Shown here: positions 1-8,998 of the stretch, piece after piece
Layout: each line of letters opens with the position of its first letter
Numbering within the stretch: the stretch's first letter is position 1
DNA from: CAVUXJ01 sp963814975
GTDB lineage: Bacteria > Acidobacteriota > Vicinamibacteria > Vicinamibacterales > CAVVIG01
Assembly (NCBI GenBank): GCA_963814975.1
Contig: CAWFFB010000015.1
Location: 1-64,000, forward strand
Length of the DNA stretch: 64,000 nt
Reading direction: 5' to 3'
Notes under the pieces: generated by a model
What the model saw: the letters and a program-made list of their open reading frames with translations, nothing else
Databases searched by the model: none
What the model was told of the DNA's origin: nothing
Program-made: the position numbers and the translations under genes

Positions 1-119
1 TAAAATCAGGCCATATGCTGCGGGTTTGTCTCGCCTGCCTGCCACCACATTCGTCTGAGCGTACCTTCGCCAGGCTTACGCAATGTCCGTCATTCCACAT
101 CGCCGCGTAAACAGTTGAG

Positions 120-1007
120 GTGGACGCGGTGGTAATCAATCAGAGACGCCACACCCGAGTCCCCGGTCCGTTTGACGGGTATCGGATCGGCTTACTTGAC
201 ACGCCCATCCGCATTTACGACCTGAGTGAGGGCGGCTGCTTCGTCAATTCTCAGCATGCGCTCCCGTCGCCCGGTCGACCGCTGATCCTGAAAATCGACG
301 TGCCGGATGAGGGGTGGATCTGTCTCAAAGCTCAGGTGATGTACAGCAAACCCGAATTTGGCTTCGCAGTATCCTTCGTGGACGTGCCGGCCGACGCGGC
401 TGATCGGCTTCGACGCGGCCTCCTGCGGCTGCGTGGCGTGTTGTCCGACTCTCAGAAGGATGAAGTGATGATGCTACCGGCGTGCCCTCGGTGCCGTGGC
501 ACGTCGGTGAGACCTCTGGGCATGTCGGGCTCAAATCTGCCGTGGTTTGCGTGTGCTACGTGCGATTCTGTGTGGGCGGCGCGTGAGCAGGGGTTGGATG
601 AGGAAGCACCGAACGCTGATGTCCCCGCTCTGGTCACGCAACAGTCCAGTGTCAAACAAATCCTCATTGCCGACGACGATGGTGGCGTGCTCGCCTTCCT
701 GACAAAAGCCCTGTCACGGTACCACGTCCTCACGGCCCGCGACGTTGCCGAAGCATGGCGGTTGGGGCGCAGTACACTCGTTGATCTGCTGGTTACAGAT
801 TATTTGATGCCCGATGGCACCGGCGAGGAGCTGATGACGCGGCTGCGCGAGACGCACCCGGCGCTCAAGGTACTCATTCTGACGGGTCACGGAGCCATGC
901 TGGATAGCGAAGGCTTCGGGTGGTGGAAGCGTGAGCGGCATTTAGCTAAACCCTGTCGGCTGGACGATCTACGCGAGGCGGTCACGGACCTCATTGGCCC
1001 ACCCTGA
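120..1007 (+). CDS. PilZ - zinc ribbon - receiver protein
   Basis: A 295-residue protein with three parts. Residues 9-105 form a PilZ domain with both c-di-GMP motifs (R9xxxR13 and D34xSxxG39). Residues 122-148 form a zinc ribbon (C122xxC125 and C145xxC148). Residues 179-295 form a CheY-like receiver with the acidic pair in IADDDGG, phosphoacceptor D227, T255 and K277, so it should be phosphorylatable. There is no output domain, so it probably acts by protein contact, joining c-di-GMP binding to a two-component input. The start is GTG with only a weak Shine-Dalgarno. It stands alone, with no kinase beside it. Domain calls are firm; the role is inferred. Confidence 0.85.
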   Translation: MDAVVINQRRHTRVPGPFDGYRIGLLDTPIRIYDLSEGGCFVNSQHALPSPGRPLILKIDVPDEGWICLKAQVMYSKPEFGFAVSFVDVPADAADRLRRGLLRLRGVLSDSQKDEVMMLPACPRCRGTSVRPLGMSGSNLPWFACATCDSVWAAREQGLDEEAPNADVPALVTQQSSVKQILIADDDGGVLAFLTKALSRYHVLTARDVAEAWRLGRSTLVDLLVTDYLMPDGTGEELMTRLRETHPALKVLILTGHGAMLDSEGFGWWKRERHLAKPCRLDDLREAVTDLIGPP

Positions 1008-1421
1008 TTTGCCTCTCATCCGAACAGGGACAGCCTGCGGAATGTGATCAGAGTAAGACGGCTCCCATGTGGCGCTTGTATCCTCGATGGGGCTGGAACC
1101 AGCTACTGGCGCGTTTGTTTCGAGGGTGGGCTTGCGACAGGTATATTCCCCCCGAGCGCGAGAGTTGCGAACAGCGACAAAAACCGAGTTCGCCACCCAG
1201 TCATCACTTACTGCGCTGCCACACCCATCCGATTACCTCGCCGGTCTCGTCGTAACGACTTAGCTCGCCGCGCCGTGGTCATTCGCGGGTGCCAGGGCGT
1301 GGGTATTCGTATTGCAGCACCCCCCGAAGGAAACGACGGGCTAGGGCATTTTAGGTGAGGCAGCCGGCATTCCCTACAAAAAGTGTCGATTGCCGTCCGA
1401 TTCGGTAATCACAGGACATGC
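1008..1421. other. Gene-less stretch
   Basis: Short open frames occur on both strands, but none has a recognisable domain or a good ribosome binding site. I see no RNA gene or repeat here. Confidence 0.4.
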
Positions 1422-1682
1422 ATGCTGATTACTCTTATCCAGAATGACACGCGCGCCGTTCCACTCAAGATTTCTGTGTCCGAGGTGGGCGCTGACGCCG
1501 TGATTCGTGCGATGGCCACAGACGGCTGGTCCGTGCTGAGCAAGTGCTATGGACCAAGTCAACCACTGGTGGACTGTGTACAGGTGGCGCTGCTCGACGT
1601 GAGCACGTTGCCTGCGAGGGCACCGATGCGGATGGTGGTTGAGCTCAGCGCATCAGCTGCGATGCTCAGCGCGCCGATGTAA
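1422..1682 (+). CDS. Hypothetical small protein
   Basis: An 86-residue frame starting at an ATG five bases after an AGGA element. A GTG at 1383 in the same frame would give 99 residues. It has no signal peptide, membrane segment or metal motif. The alternating hydrophobic pattern near MLITLIQNDTRAVPLKISV suggests a small folded beta protein. I do not recognise the family. It may be a real gene or a chance frame. Confidence 0.35.
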   Translation: MLITLIQNDTRAVPLKISVSEVGADAVIRAMATDGWSVLSKCYGPSQPLVDCVQVALLDVSTLPARAPMRMVVELSASAAMLSAPM

Positions 1683-1777
1683 GTGCCGCACCGCAGCCAC
1701 GTTAAAGCGCCGCGCTGTGACGTTCGGCTGGGGTCCGAACTATAACAACGGCGTCACCCACCGCCGCGATAAAGGGC

Positions 1778-1936
1778 TCAGGGGAAATCGTCGTCGTGAT
1801 TCTGCGCAATCCAGTGGGCGCTGACCCTGCCAAGGTCGTCAACGTCGACGGGACGCTTGGTGAGAATGACCGCTACACCGAGAATGCCCGCGAACGCCGT
1901 CACGCCGATGGCTATCCAGACCCAAGTGCCTACCAT
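1778..1936 (-). CDS. Small single-pass membrane protein
   Basis: A 52-residue protein. Residues 3-27 form one hydrophobic helix (start MVGTWVWIAIGVTAFAG). A short soluble tail follows with RRPVDVD-like charge (KRPVDVDDLG) and an acidic C-terminus ending HDDDFP. An in-frame ATG 63 bases upstream would add a basic leader, but the shorter start puts the helix at the N-terminus. Function unknown. The neighbours give no operon context. Confidence 0.45.
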   Translation of the reverse strand: MVGTWVWIAIGVTAFAGILGVAVILTKRPVDVDDLGRVSAHWIAQNHDDDFP

Positions 1937-2117
1937 TGACGTACACCATGACTTTCGATGCGTGTGGGAACTGGTGACAAAAGGGTTTCTGATGATCACC
2001 TATCCGACTTGTGATCTATTCAGATGATTTCACGACGGGTCATTTTAGATGCACTGTGCCGTTTGGCATACCGTTAGGCGTTGTTGGGAGAACCTATTCT
2101 ACCGCCGCTCAACATGA

Positions 2118-2696
2118 TTACGTTGAGCGTCGATGAGCAGCCAGCCTAGACAGCCGGCCGCCGTTCAAAAGGACAAGGAGATTTGCACGTCCGAGCTGTT
2201 CAGATGATGCGCGCTGCACCTGATGCCAATCCGTGAAATCTCCATGATCAGCAGATCTGCGCCCTCCTCGAAACCTCTGCCGCCGATCGTGAACGGCGAG
2301 ATTGCGCCCATCCTTCGGCGGGAGAATAGCGTCCACATAGCTGGCCAACGTGTGTGGCAGACACGGTCTTGTCTCGTAGAAGGCGCCCGCGCGTTGAACG
2401 TCTCGTCCCAAGCCGGTATCCAGCCACTCGGTATACACGATGGCCCGAGTCCCTCTTGCCACAAATTGGGCGAGATACACCAAGTGAAGCCCGTTGAATG
2501 CCCCAAGACGCAGGTTCGTGACGAGAAGGTCGACCGCGCTCTGCTGAAGGGCGGAACGGGCAGCGGCAAAGTCCGACACGCACTGGATGTCGGCCACATC
2601 AGAAGCAGCCTGCTGAAGAAATGATCCGAATACAGCATCGGGCTCAACGAGCAGGACGTGGCTGAACACCGCGAGACTGGGGGCAGCAACACACAT
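2118..2696 (-). CDS. Pseudo-receiver protein (Asn at the phosphorylation site)
   Basis: A receiver-fold protein of about 192 residues; an upstream in-frame start at 2768 would give 216. The core begins HVLLVEPDAVFG, and the phosphoacceptor loop reads VDLLVTNLRLGAFNG, where Asn replaces the usual Asp. The switch position is in IVYTEW. The conserved Lys-Pro is replaced by Arg-Pro (ETRPC). It therefore should not be phosphorylated like a normal receiver. From memory, proteins with this TNLRLGA loop are frequent in Vicinamibacteria. The basic tail with FRGGRR may bind nucleic acid, but that is a guess. The protein may end earlier than the frame. Confidence 0.65.
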   Translation of the reverse strand: MCVAAPSLAVFSHVLLVEPDAVFGSFLQQAASDVADIQCVSDFAAARSALQQSAVDLLVTNLRLGAFNGLHLVYLAQFVARGTRAIVYTEWLDTGLGRDVQRAGAFYETRPCLPHTLASYVDAILPPKDGRNLAVHDRRQRFRGGRRSADHGDFTDWHQVQRASSEQLGRANLLVLLNGGRLSRLAAHRRST

Positions 2697-2768
2697 ACCG
2701 TCAGGCTCCAACGGGCGACCCAGAGATGCGGGTTCCTGATCTGCCGCTACGGTCAGCAAAACCCCCAA

Positions 2769-3098
2769 TTTGTGAATGTAAACCTACGCCAGCACCGAAC
2801 ATCGCTGGCACACGTGGCGCGCACGGTGACGGCCCTCTGACAGCAAAGTAGCTGTGAGGAGGACTTCTGTCGCGTTTACGTCCGACTTCGTAATTTGGGG
2901 CGGGTCCAGCGATTCGGGTAACGCGGCAGCTTGGGCCCCAACTCAGCGAAGATACCCATCTACCTGGCCGACGCCTGACGCACCGTTGGTGTCACGCACC
3001 GACAAGGGGCCGCACGCGACCGATGCAATGATGCGCTCGATACACGCTAGCCCCTGGTAACGCCAACATGTCAAGGTTCGTCGGTTTTTGCTTGGACC
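2769..3098. other. Gene-less stretch
   Basis: No supported gene, repeat or structured element is visible between the pseudo-receiver and the glycosyltransferase remnant. Confidence 0.4.
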
Positions 3099-3640
3099 TC
3101 ACTGAATACATTCCTCAAACTCGCGTAGCCATGCCTTCGCCTCAGCTCTCCAAGGATTGTCGACGACCTCTCGTTGCTGGTTACGCCTAAGACGCGCTTG
3201 GAGAATGGCACTCAGATCGGAAATGACGCCGCGCAGTTGACCGTGAACCGCAGCCCGCGCGAACTGACCAAGAGCCGCGCCGCGGTCGCCGCCCCGCAGG
3301 TAAACCTGCGCGAACCACCGGTGGTGTTTGCCCCAGTCGGCCTGCGTGTTATGCAAGGCCTCGATCAATTTTGTTGCGCGCACGATCTGCGTGACGTTCA
3401 GGAACATGTTCGTTGAATGTATCCGTTTGGCCAGGAGCGGACTGCACACCCATGCCGGAGGCCCGTGCTTTGCCAAGCGGATCGACATGTCCCAATCCTC
3501 GCCACCCTGAAAACGGGTGTCGAATTCACCGACCTGCCGCCACGTGGTCCGCCGCCAGACGACGTTTGATCCTCCCCCGGGGATTGCGTTATATCGCGGG
3601 AGAGTGGCAACAGTTTCCTCCGGAGGTAGTGGTGGCCTAG
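3099..3640 (-). pseudogene. Glycosyltransferase family 2, C-terminal part (cut by IS)
   Basis: This is the downstream part of a GT-A glycosyltransferase whose N-terminal part lies at 5107-5485. Read from 3640 leftwards, the frame gives PPEETVATLPRYNAIPGG, then SNVVWRRTTW, then EFDTRFQGGEDWDMSIRL. That is the acceptor-side signature of family 2 enzymes, with the ED of the catalytic base region. It ends at a TAA at 3099. The two parts are separated by an insertion sequence. Joining them across one copy of the target repeat restores a single frame of about 305 codons. The intact enzyme would have moved a sugar from a nucleotide donor to a surface polysaccharide or lipid; the acceptor is unknown. 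Confidence 0.8.
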
Positions 3641-5102
3641 CAGCCCGTGGTGAAAGTCGATAACCGCTGACGAGTCCGTTTAGTCAACGTGGTCGGTGTA
3701 CTACAATGCCGCGCATGGCCATGGGCAAACATCGTGCGACGCGCCAGACGGCGATATGGATCGCCACCAGCGATCTGCCGACGCCGGCGGCGCACCCGTT
3801 CTATCAACGGCTGAACGCGTTGCTCGCGAAGGCCGGGTTTGACGCGTTCGTCGAGGCGCGCGGTGTCGGATTCTATGCCGCCACGATGGGCCGCCCGAGC
3901 TTGGCCCCGGCCGTCTATTTCCGGCTGTTGCTGATTGGGTATTTCGAGGGCATCGATTCCGAACGCGGGATGGCCTGGCGCGCGGCGGATTCGCTGGCCC
4001 TGCGGGAGTTTCTCAGTCTCGGCTTGGACGAGGCGCCGCCCGATCACTCGACGATTTCGCGCACCCGCCGACTGATCGATCTGGAGACCCATCAGGCCGT
4101 GTTCACGTGGATCCTGGAGCGCGTCGCCGAGGCGGGCCTGCTGAAGGGCAAGACCCTGGGCGTCGATGCGACGACCTTGGAAGCGAATGCGGCGCTGCGG
4201 AGCATTGTCCGGCGAGACAACGGGGACACCTATCAGGAGTTTTTGACGAAGCTGGCGCAGGCCTCTGGCGTCGCGACGCCAACGCGGGAGGATCTGGCGC
4301 GGGTGGATCGGAAACGGAAGAAGAAAGGGTCGAACGACGATTGGACCCATCCGCATGATCCGGACGCGCGTATCACGAAGATGAAAGACGGCCGCACGCA
4401 TTTGGCGCACAAGGCCGAGCACGCCGTCGACTTGGCGAGCGGCGCGGTGGTCGCCGTCACCATCCAACCCGCCGACCGCGGCGATACGGACAGCGGTGTC
4501 GACACGGTCCTCACGGCTCTGGACGAACTCGACGCGGTGCAGCCGGAGGGCGACGACGATCGGGAGATCGTCGCGGACAAGGGCTACCACAGCACCGACC
4601 GCGTCAGCGATTGGGAAGGCATCGGGCTGCGCATGTACATCTCGGAACCGAAGCGCGGCCGGCGGCGCTGGCACGGCCAGACCGCGTTGCGCGACGCCGT
4701 CTATCGCAACCGACGGCGGATTCGCGGCACGCGCGGACAGCAGCTGTTGCGCCGACGCGGCGAGTAACTGGAGCGACCGAATGCGCACCTGTACGAAACC
4801 GGCGCGCTGCGGCGCACGCATCTGCGCGGCCACACCAACATTTTGAAGCGCGTCCTGATTCATACGGGTGGGTTCAATCTCGGGCTCATCATGCGTCAAC
4901 TGATCGGCGTCGGCACGCCGCGCGGCCTGCAAGGCCGAGTGGCCGTGGTGATCGCCATGCTTCTCGCGCTTCTCAGCGGTGTGCCGCCGCCGATTCGGCC
5001 CCATACGCGTGTCGCTTCCCTTGCTCACGATCACGCGCGGCTGGGCGACAATCCGACCACCCTCGTTGTCAACTCGTCAGCGGCGGCGACTTGTACCACG
5101 GG
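3641..5102 (+). mobile_element. IS1182/IS5-like insertion sequence (inactivated copy)
   Basis: An element of about 1.46 kb bounded by imperfect inverted repeats of about 33 bp, at 3642-3675 and 5072-5104. The outer block reads AGCCCGTGGT and the inner block CCGCTGACGAGT. Both sides carry CTAGCA (3637-3642 and 5103-5108), which overlaps the repeat ends, so the exact edge is uncertain by a few bases; a CTAG target duplication fits. The element carries one DDE transposase, broken by a stop codon. It sits inside a glycosyltransferase gene in the opposite orientation. Confidence 0.8.
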
Positions 5103-5106
5103 CTAG
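3706..5106 (+). pseudogene. IS1182-like DDE transposase with internal stop codon
   Basis: The frame runs 353 residues to a TAA at 4765-4767, then continues open in the same frame for another 113 codons (LERPNAHLYETGALRRTHL and on). The stop replaces a residue that is aromatic in relatives (GEYLERP becomes GE, stop, LERP). The N-terminal part has the GRPSLAPAVYFRLLLIGYF region. Catalytic Asp residues lie in LGVDATTLEAN and VADKGYH. The third acidic residue is expected in the LERP region, so it is lost with the tail. The copy cannot make a full transposase without readthrough. The final TAG is formed at the element/target junction. Confidence 0.85.
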
Positions 5107-5485
5107 CATGGATGATTCGGCTGCCACGGATGTTCACCGAGCCCGTATAGACCCAGTCCGCCCCCGCTTGCTCAGCCGCATTCAGTTGGCGGACGAGCTT
5201 GTCTGGAGCCCAGAGGTCGTCATCATCGAGGAAGGCCAGCCAATCACCGCGCGCATCCGCAGCTCCGTGGTTTCGAGCGGCCGACAATCCGCGCGGCGTG
5301 TCGTGACGAATGACACGAACGCGCCCGTCGCCGACTGCGGCCAGCATAGCTGGCGTTCCGTCGGTCGACGCCTCATCAACAACGATGACCTCAAAATCGA
5401 CGTCCTGCTGGCGCAACGCGCTGCGCAGCGTCATCGCCAGCAGAGCGCCGCGATTGCGCGTCGGCACGATAACCGATACGTCCAT
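5107..5485 (-). pseudogene. Glycosyltransferase family 2, N-terminal part (cut by IS)
   Basis: The ATG at 5485 opens a classical GT-A start, MDVSVIVPTRNRGALL. It continues with DVDFEVIVVDEASTDGTP (nucleotide-binding acidic residues), GLSAARNHGAADARGDWL and the metal-binding FLDDDDLW motif. After RIIHA the reading runs into the inverted repeat of the insertion sequence and stops at 5069. The rest of the gene is at 3099-3640. The gene is inactive as it stands, unless the first part is useful alone, which is unlikely because the acceptor half is missing. Confidence 0.85.
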
Positions 5486-5645
5486 ATCGAATGAATGATT
5501 GATTGATCGATCTATCAGCCGAGCAGCCCGACAATTTCCTCTACACTCCGATGAGACATTGCAGCGCCACAGCGTGACCTGGTCCTCGCCAGGAAATCCG
5601 CAAGTTGAACCATCGGACGTTCGTCTACCGAAACACCGAGAGGGG

Positions 5646-5891
5646 GAAGAATGTTTGCGCTTGGGTGACGCCTGGATTGATGATCCCAGGACGCGACAAT
5701 ACCGGCGCGTCATCTTTGCTCCCGACCGCCCTCCGACCGCCGACCACTATAACCTCTGGCGGGGACTGAACGCCCAGCCTAGACAAGGGGACTGGTCGCT
5801 GATGGACGGGGACATCCGCGCGGTCATCTGCGGTGGCCACGAGGACCTCGTCACTTGGGTGCTCGACTGGCTCGCCTTCGCGGTACTCTGA
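5646..5891 (+). pseudogene. Phage/plasmid primase (DUF5906-type) fragment
   Basis: About 80 codons match the region before the helicase domain of phage and integrative-element primases. The landmarks are DPRTRQYRRVIFAPDRPP, then YNLWRGLNAQPRQGDWSL, then IRAVICGGHEDLVTWVLDW. The frame ends at 5891, before any Walker A motif, so the ATPase half is missing. The upstream part of the open frame (from 5499) does not look like the family. I read this as a remnant of an element that once replicated or integrated here, in keeping with the ArdC and recombinase remains at 9-10.7 kb. Confidence 0.65.
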
Positions 5892-5922
5892 GCGTACGGT
5901 GATGACCGATGTCATGTGTTGG

Positions 5923-6072
5923 CTAATCTGCTTGGCGAATGCGCCCGTCTGGCGGCAGGATGATTGAGCCGTCACGAAGGCACCAGTAGAAATGCGTCTG
6001 ATCCTCGGTGCGCACGTAAATGAGCGGCCTTCCGCATATGGGGCAGTTGATCGGCAGTTCGGGATTACACAA
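5923..6072 (-). CDS. 49-residue zinc-finger-like protein
   Basis: A very short frame with a clear motif: CPICGRPLIYVRTED, then FYWCLRDGSIILPPDGRIRQ. The CxxC plus a later Cys suggests a small treble-clef or zinc-knuckle fold. From memory, similar proteins with the LPPDGR ending occur across Acidobacteriota. The start is uncertain: TTG at 6072 follows an AGGAGGG element by about 15 bases, which is long. It lies between the primase fragment and the PEP-CTERM gene, on the same strand as the latter. Function unknown. Confidence 0.5.
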   Translation of the reverse strand: MCNPELPINCPICGRPLIYVRTEDQTHFYWCLRDGSIILPPDGRIRQAD

Positions 6073-6092
6073 TCTGTTACCGGGCAGCCCTC

Positions 6093-6323
6093 CTACTTGT
6101 CGTCCCGTCGCCCGAATCGTCGTTTAGCCGCACGGCCGATCATGGCGCCGCCCAAGCCCACGCCCATCAACAGCATGGTGGCTGGCTCTGGAACCGTCAC
6201 GACCCTCCTTCCGTTCTTATCCACTTGGTCAGCGGGACGGTCATTCCTCGTGGGGGTCTGAGCGTTCGGCTTCGCAGCTGCGCGAGAAATGCCGATCACG
6301 GCGGCGAATGACAGCAGCAGCAT
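6093..6323 (-). CDS. Small PEP-CTERM sorting-domain protein
   Basis: A 76-residue protein. Residues 1-17 form a short hydrophobic export signal (MLLLSFAAVIGISRAAA). A polar spacer of about 25 residues follows. The tail has VPEPATMLLMGVGLGG then an Arg-rich end, RAAKRRFGRR. Pro45-Glu46-Pro47, a transmembrane stretch and basic residues are the standard signal for exosortase cleavage and surface display. The mature part is tiny, so this may be a peptide-like surface component or a shrunken larger protein. No exosortase gene is in the window. Confidence 0.7.
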   Translation of the reverse strand: MLLLSFAAVIGISRAAAKPNAQTPTRNDRPADQVDKNGRRVVTVPEPATMLLMGVGLGGAMIGRAAKRRFGRRDDK

Positions 6324-6881
6324 GAGAGGTACGTGCGGCCTTATTCATTGAATGGACATCTCCACTGACACGGGCGCGGAAGTGCGGCCGTGTGCCCTTG
6401 CGTAACGGCAGCAATAACTGCACCGCTGTGGTGTGCCCAAAACCGGAGAACTTGTTGTAGGAGATAATTGGACAATCACGACAAAAACCATCATGTCTCT
6501 GATATATGTCACCCACGCGGAGAACTTCGGCAACGACAGCAGGTACGATCCTCTTCCCAGCCCGAGCCGAAGCTCAAACTGGAGATGCCGCCACCTGCTA
6601 AAACGCCCGGCACTACCACAAACGTGAGGTGATCGGTGAGGGCCTGTTGATGGCGAAGCGAATGCGGCGGCGTGAACGCCGCTGGTGACGTTAACAGCCG
6701 CGAGTCCTTGGCCTTCGCAGCGACCGACGACAGCATGTCGCTTGCTCGCCAGAATGTGCGCCCAGTCGTACCCACGGGAAGGTGTCACCGACCACGCCTA
6801 TTGGAGTGGTGCCTGATCACAGCGCGGCTACCACGTGGCTCGTCTGGACCCAAATACCGACTGAAACCTTCTGCGCTCTCT
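6324..6881. other. Gene-less stretch
   Basis: About 560 bases between the PEP-CTERM gene and the receiver gene. Open frames here lack domain signatures and look like chance frames. No repeats or hairpins stood out. Confidence 0.35.
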
Positions 6882-7270
6882 TCAGCTAGTCCCGACCTCG
6901 GTACAGCGTCGGATCGCATCAGCGACATCAGCCGGCGAACAGGGTTTGTCAGGTATCGGTCGCACCCGGCACGCATTGCGCTCACGCGCTCATGCGGAAG
7001 GCCCGCCCCTGTCAAGGCGATGATCGGTATTGCCGCTGTCAGTGACCCCGCTTTTAGCTGCCGTGCCACTTCCCACCCGTCTATGTCGGGCAAACCAAGA
7101 TCGAGCACGATCACGTCGGGCGCGCATGTGCTTGCGAGCGTCAATGCCTCCTGGCCGGTCGCGGCGGGCATCACCTCGTAGCCAAAGTGTGCGAGAAACT
7201 TTTTGTATCCCGCTCGCGTAGCCGAATCATCATCCACAAACAGCACGCGGATGGATGTTTTAGTGCTCAT
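6882..7270 (-). CDS. Single-domain response regulator receiver (frameshifted)
   Basis: A CheY-like receiver starting MSTKTSIRVLFVDDDSAT, with phosphoacceptor Asp in VIVLDLGLPDIDG and the switch Thr in IALTGAG. As written the frame reads YLTNPVRRL, losing the conserved Lys-Pro. Adding one base near 6945 restores YLTKPCSPADVADAIRR and a stop at 6882. So the gene is a normal receiver of about 129 residues with a one-base deletion, real or technical. No kinase or output domain is adjacent, so its partner is unknown. Confidence 0.75.
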
Positions 7271-7355
7271 GTAGCGAGCGTGGCATGGCTAGGGTGGCCT
7301 GCATCTCGGTCGTGTATGAAGTGTGGAACGCCGAGCAGTACGTGGAGTGAAGACA

Positions 7356-8135
7356 TCACCGCGCGGTGGTGCTTGTCGAGGTTCGGGTCATCGTAACCAG
7401 CTCATTCTCCATAATCTCATTGGACGGCGGCTGGAATATGCTGAGGCGTTGTGCCCAGCGACCCGTCATCCCATCGTGGCCACTGAGGGTCGTGTCCCAC
7501 GCTCCCACGTGGAAGGTCGCCCACGCGCCCGCGCTGCCGCGACGGCTCCCCACCTCGGAGCTCCCTGCAAGGTTCAGGCGTCCATCGGAAGTCACCCTTC
7601 CACTGAGATTCGCGAGTATTTGAAAGAAACTCGGCAGCAAGAACATCGCTCTGACCTCGCTCAGGTCATTGCCGGTCTGCAAGACATCCAGCCGGATGGG
7701 GAAATCCCAAATGTCGACCTCATAAGAAGCGCAGACACCCGGCGGCGCATCGCATCCGTTAACGACAAAGGTGCCTTCCCAGGTTCCTCCATAGTTGTTG
7801 ACCACCTGCACGGTTTTCGACACGCTTCGGCCCTCGTGAGAAGCGGTCAGGATGGTCGAGCCGTGCGCGACACCGACAAGCCGACCGGCGCTGTCCACAC
7901 TGGCTACGCCCGTGTTACTGCTCGTCCACGTCGGGGTCACCGCTCGCATGGTGCCATCGGATAGGGTGGCCGTCACGGTGTAGTTGGTGTCGCGGCCAGT
8001 CAGAACGGCATCGACCCCACTGATGGCAAGGCTGGTAGCGGCGGGCGCGGTGGGTGCGGCAGGAGTGCTCTTGCCATCACATGCGGTGGCAAACACCGTG
8101 ATGACGATGACGAGCGCGAGTCTCACAACGGCCAT
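7356..8135 (-). CDS. Lipoprotein with bacterial Ig-like (BIG2) domain
   Basis: The best start is the ATG at 8135, giving MAVVRLALVIVITVFATAC, a lipoprotein signal with lipobox FATAC. Upstream in-frame ATGs add sequence that does not look like protein. Residues 35-115 form a BIG2-type Ig-like domain (ISGVDAVLTGRDTNYTVTA, then TWTSSNTGVASVDSAG and GRLVGVAHGSTILTA). The rest is a beta-rich domain of unknown family with TWEGTFVVNGC and two nearby cysteines. Probably anchored to the outer or inner membrane, facing the periplasm. No operon partners are visible. Confidence 0.75.
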   Translation of the reverse strand: MAVVRLALVIVITVFATACDGKSTPAAPTAPAATSLAISGVDAVLTGRDTNYTVTATLSDGTMRAVTPTWTSSNTGVASVDSAGRLVGVAHGSTILTASHEGRSVSKTVQVVNNYGGTWEGTFVVNGCDAPPGVCASYEVDIWDFPIRLDVLQTGNDLSEVRAMFLLPSFFQILANLSGRVTSDGRLNLAGSSEVGSRRGSAGAWATFHVGAWDTTLSGHDGMTGRWAQRLSIFQPPSNEIMENELVTMTRTSTSTTAR

Positions 8136-8998
8136 CGTAACCCTCGCGGATTGAGCTTTGCGGGTAATCGGGATACTGACCCATTCGCCTAGCCAAGTCC
8201 ACCCCCAAAGGATAACCAGGCAAGCGCCTTCCTGAGTAGAACCGACTACTGATCGACCCACACGAGCCTGCTGTCGGTCCTGATCCGCTTCCAATTTTAC
8301 GAATTTTTTGAAAATCGCTGGGATACCAGTAAACGTCAATAAGGCGCCGGGCACCCCCCCGCGACAACTCGCCGGCCATCCGCGTGAGCGCGCCATGCCC
8401 CCTCCCCAGATCCGCCAGCAGCCTCGGCGTGATTCGTTGTCTCACGACTTGTCATATAGGAGACGGGGTTGAGGTACAGGTTTGCAACTGGCTGCGCGAC
8501 CGTGACTTACGGCGATCCGCACGATCGCTTCGTGATGACCGTTGACGTTGCCGGCTGGGCGCGAGGGTGCCAGTCGTGACCATCAACACTGACCAACAAT
8601 CAGGTGTTTGTCGGCCCGTGACGGCGCCTTCCGATCAGCCAATGTTTGTGGGGCGAAAGTGACCCCGCAGCGCAAGGGATTGTTGGACCTGGTGGTCAAA
8701 CGATCACCGTGACGCAGCCGAACGTGAACCCAGTGCGAACCTGATCGTGCTTAGCGCGAGTTCGGCGCCGTGCGCGTCTGCGATCGAGTGCGGGCGCGCG
8801 GTCGCAGCTGTGCTCTGCAACACGGCGTTCCCACGATAGCGGTCCCTGCTCAGTGAGCAGGCTTCCGTTACCGCCAACATAGGCGGCTAATGTCGCACGT
8901 GGTGAAGCCTTTCCGACTCTCTCACGCAGATTACGCGCCATTTTCGCCACGTCGTAGTTGGCACGGCGTATGGTTATAGTGATTATCAAGACTGCCTC
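8136..8998. other. Gene-less stretch
   Basis: About 860 bases with no supported gene. Frames on the minus strand around 8.7-9.1 kb are rich in Arg and Ala without any domain. This is consistent with eroded sequence at the edge of old mobile DNA. Confidence 0.4.

Noticed and set aside
3637..5034. Long antisense frame over the first transposase
   Set aside because: Shadow of the transposase codons in GC-rich DNA; no protein features. The same applies to 19267-20475.
6940..6948. Loss of the conserved receiver Lys (reads Asn-Pro)
   Set aside because: Adding one base restores Lys-Pro and the normal C-terminal helix, so it is a frameshift and not a substitution.
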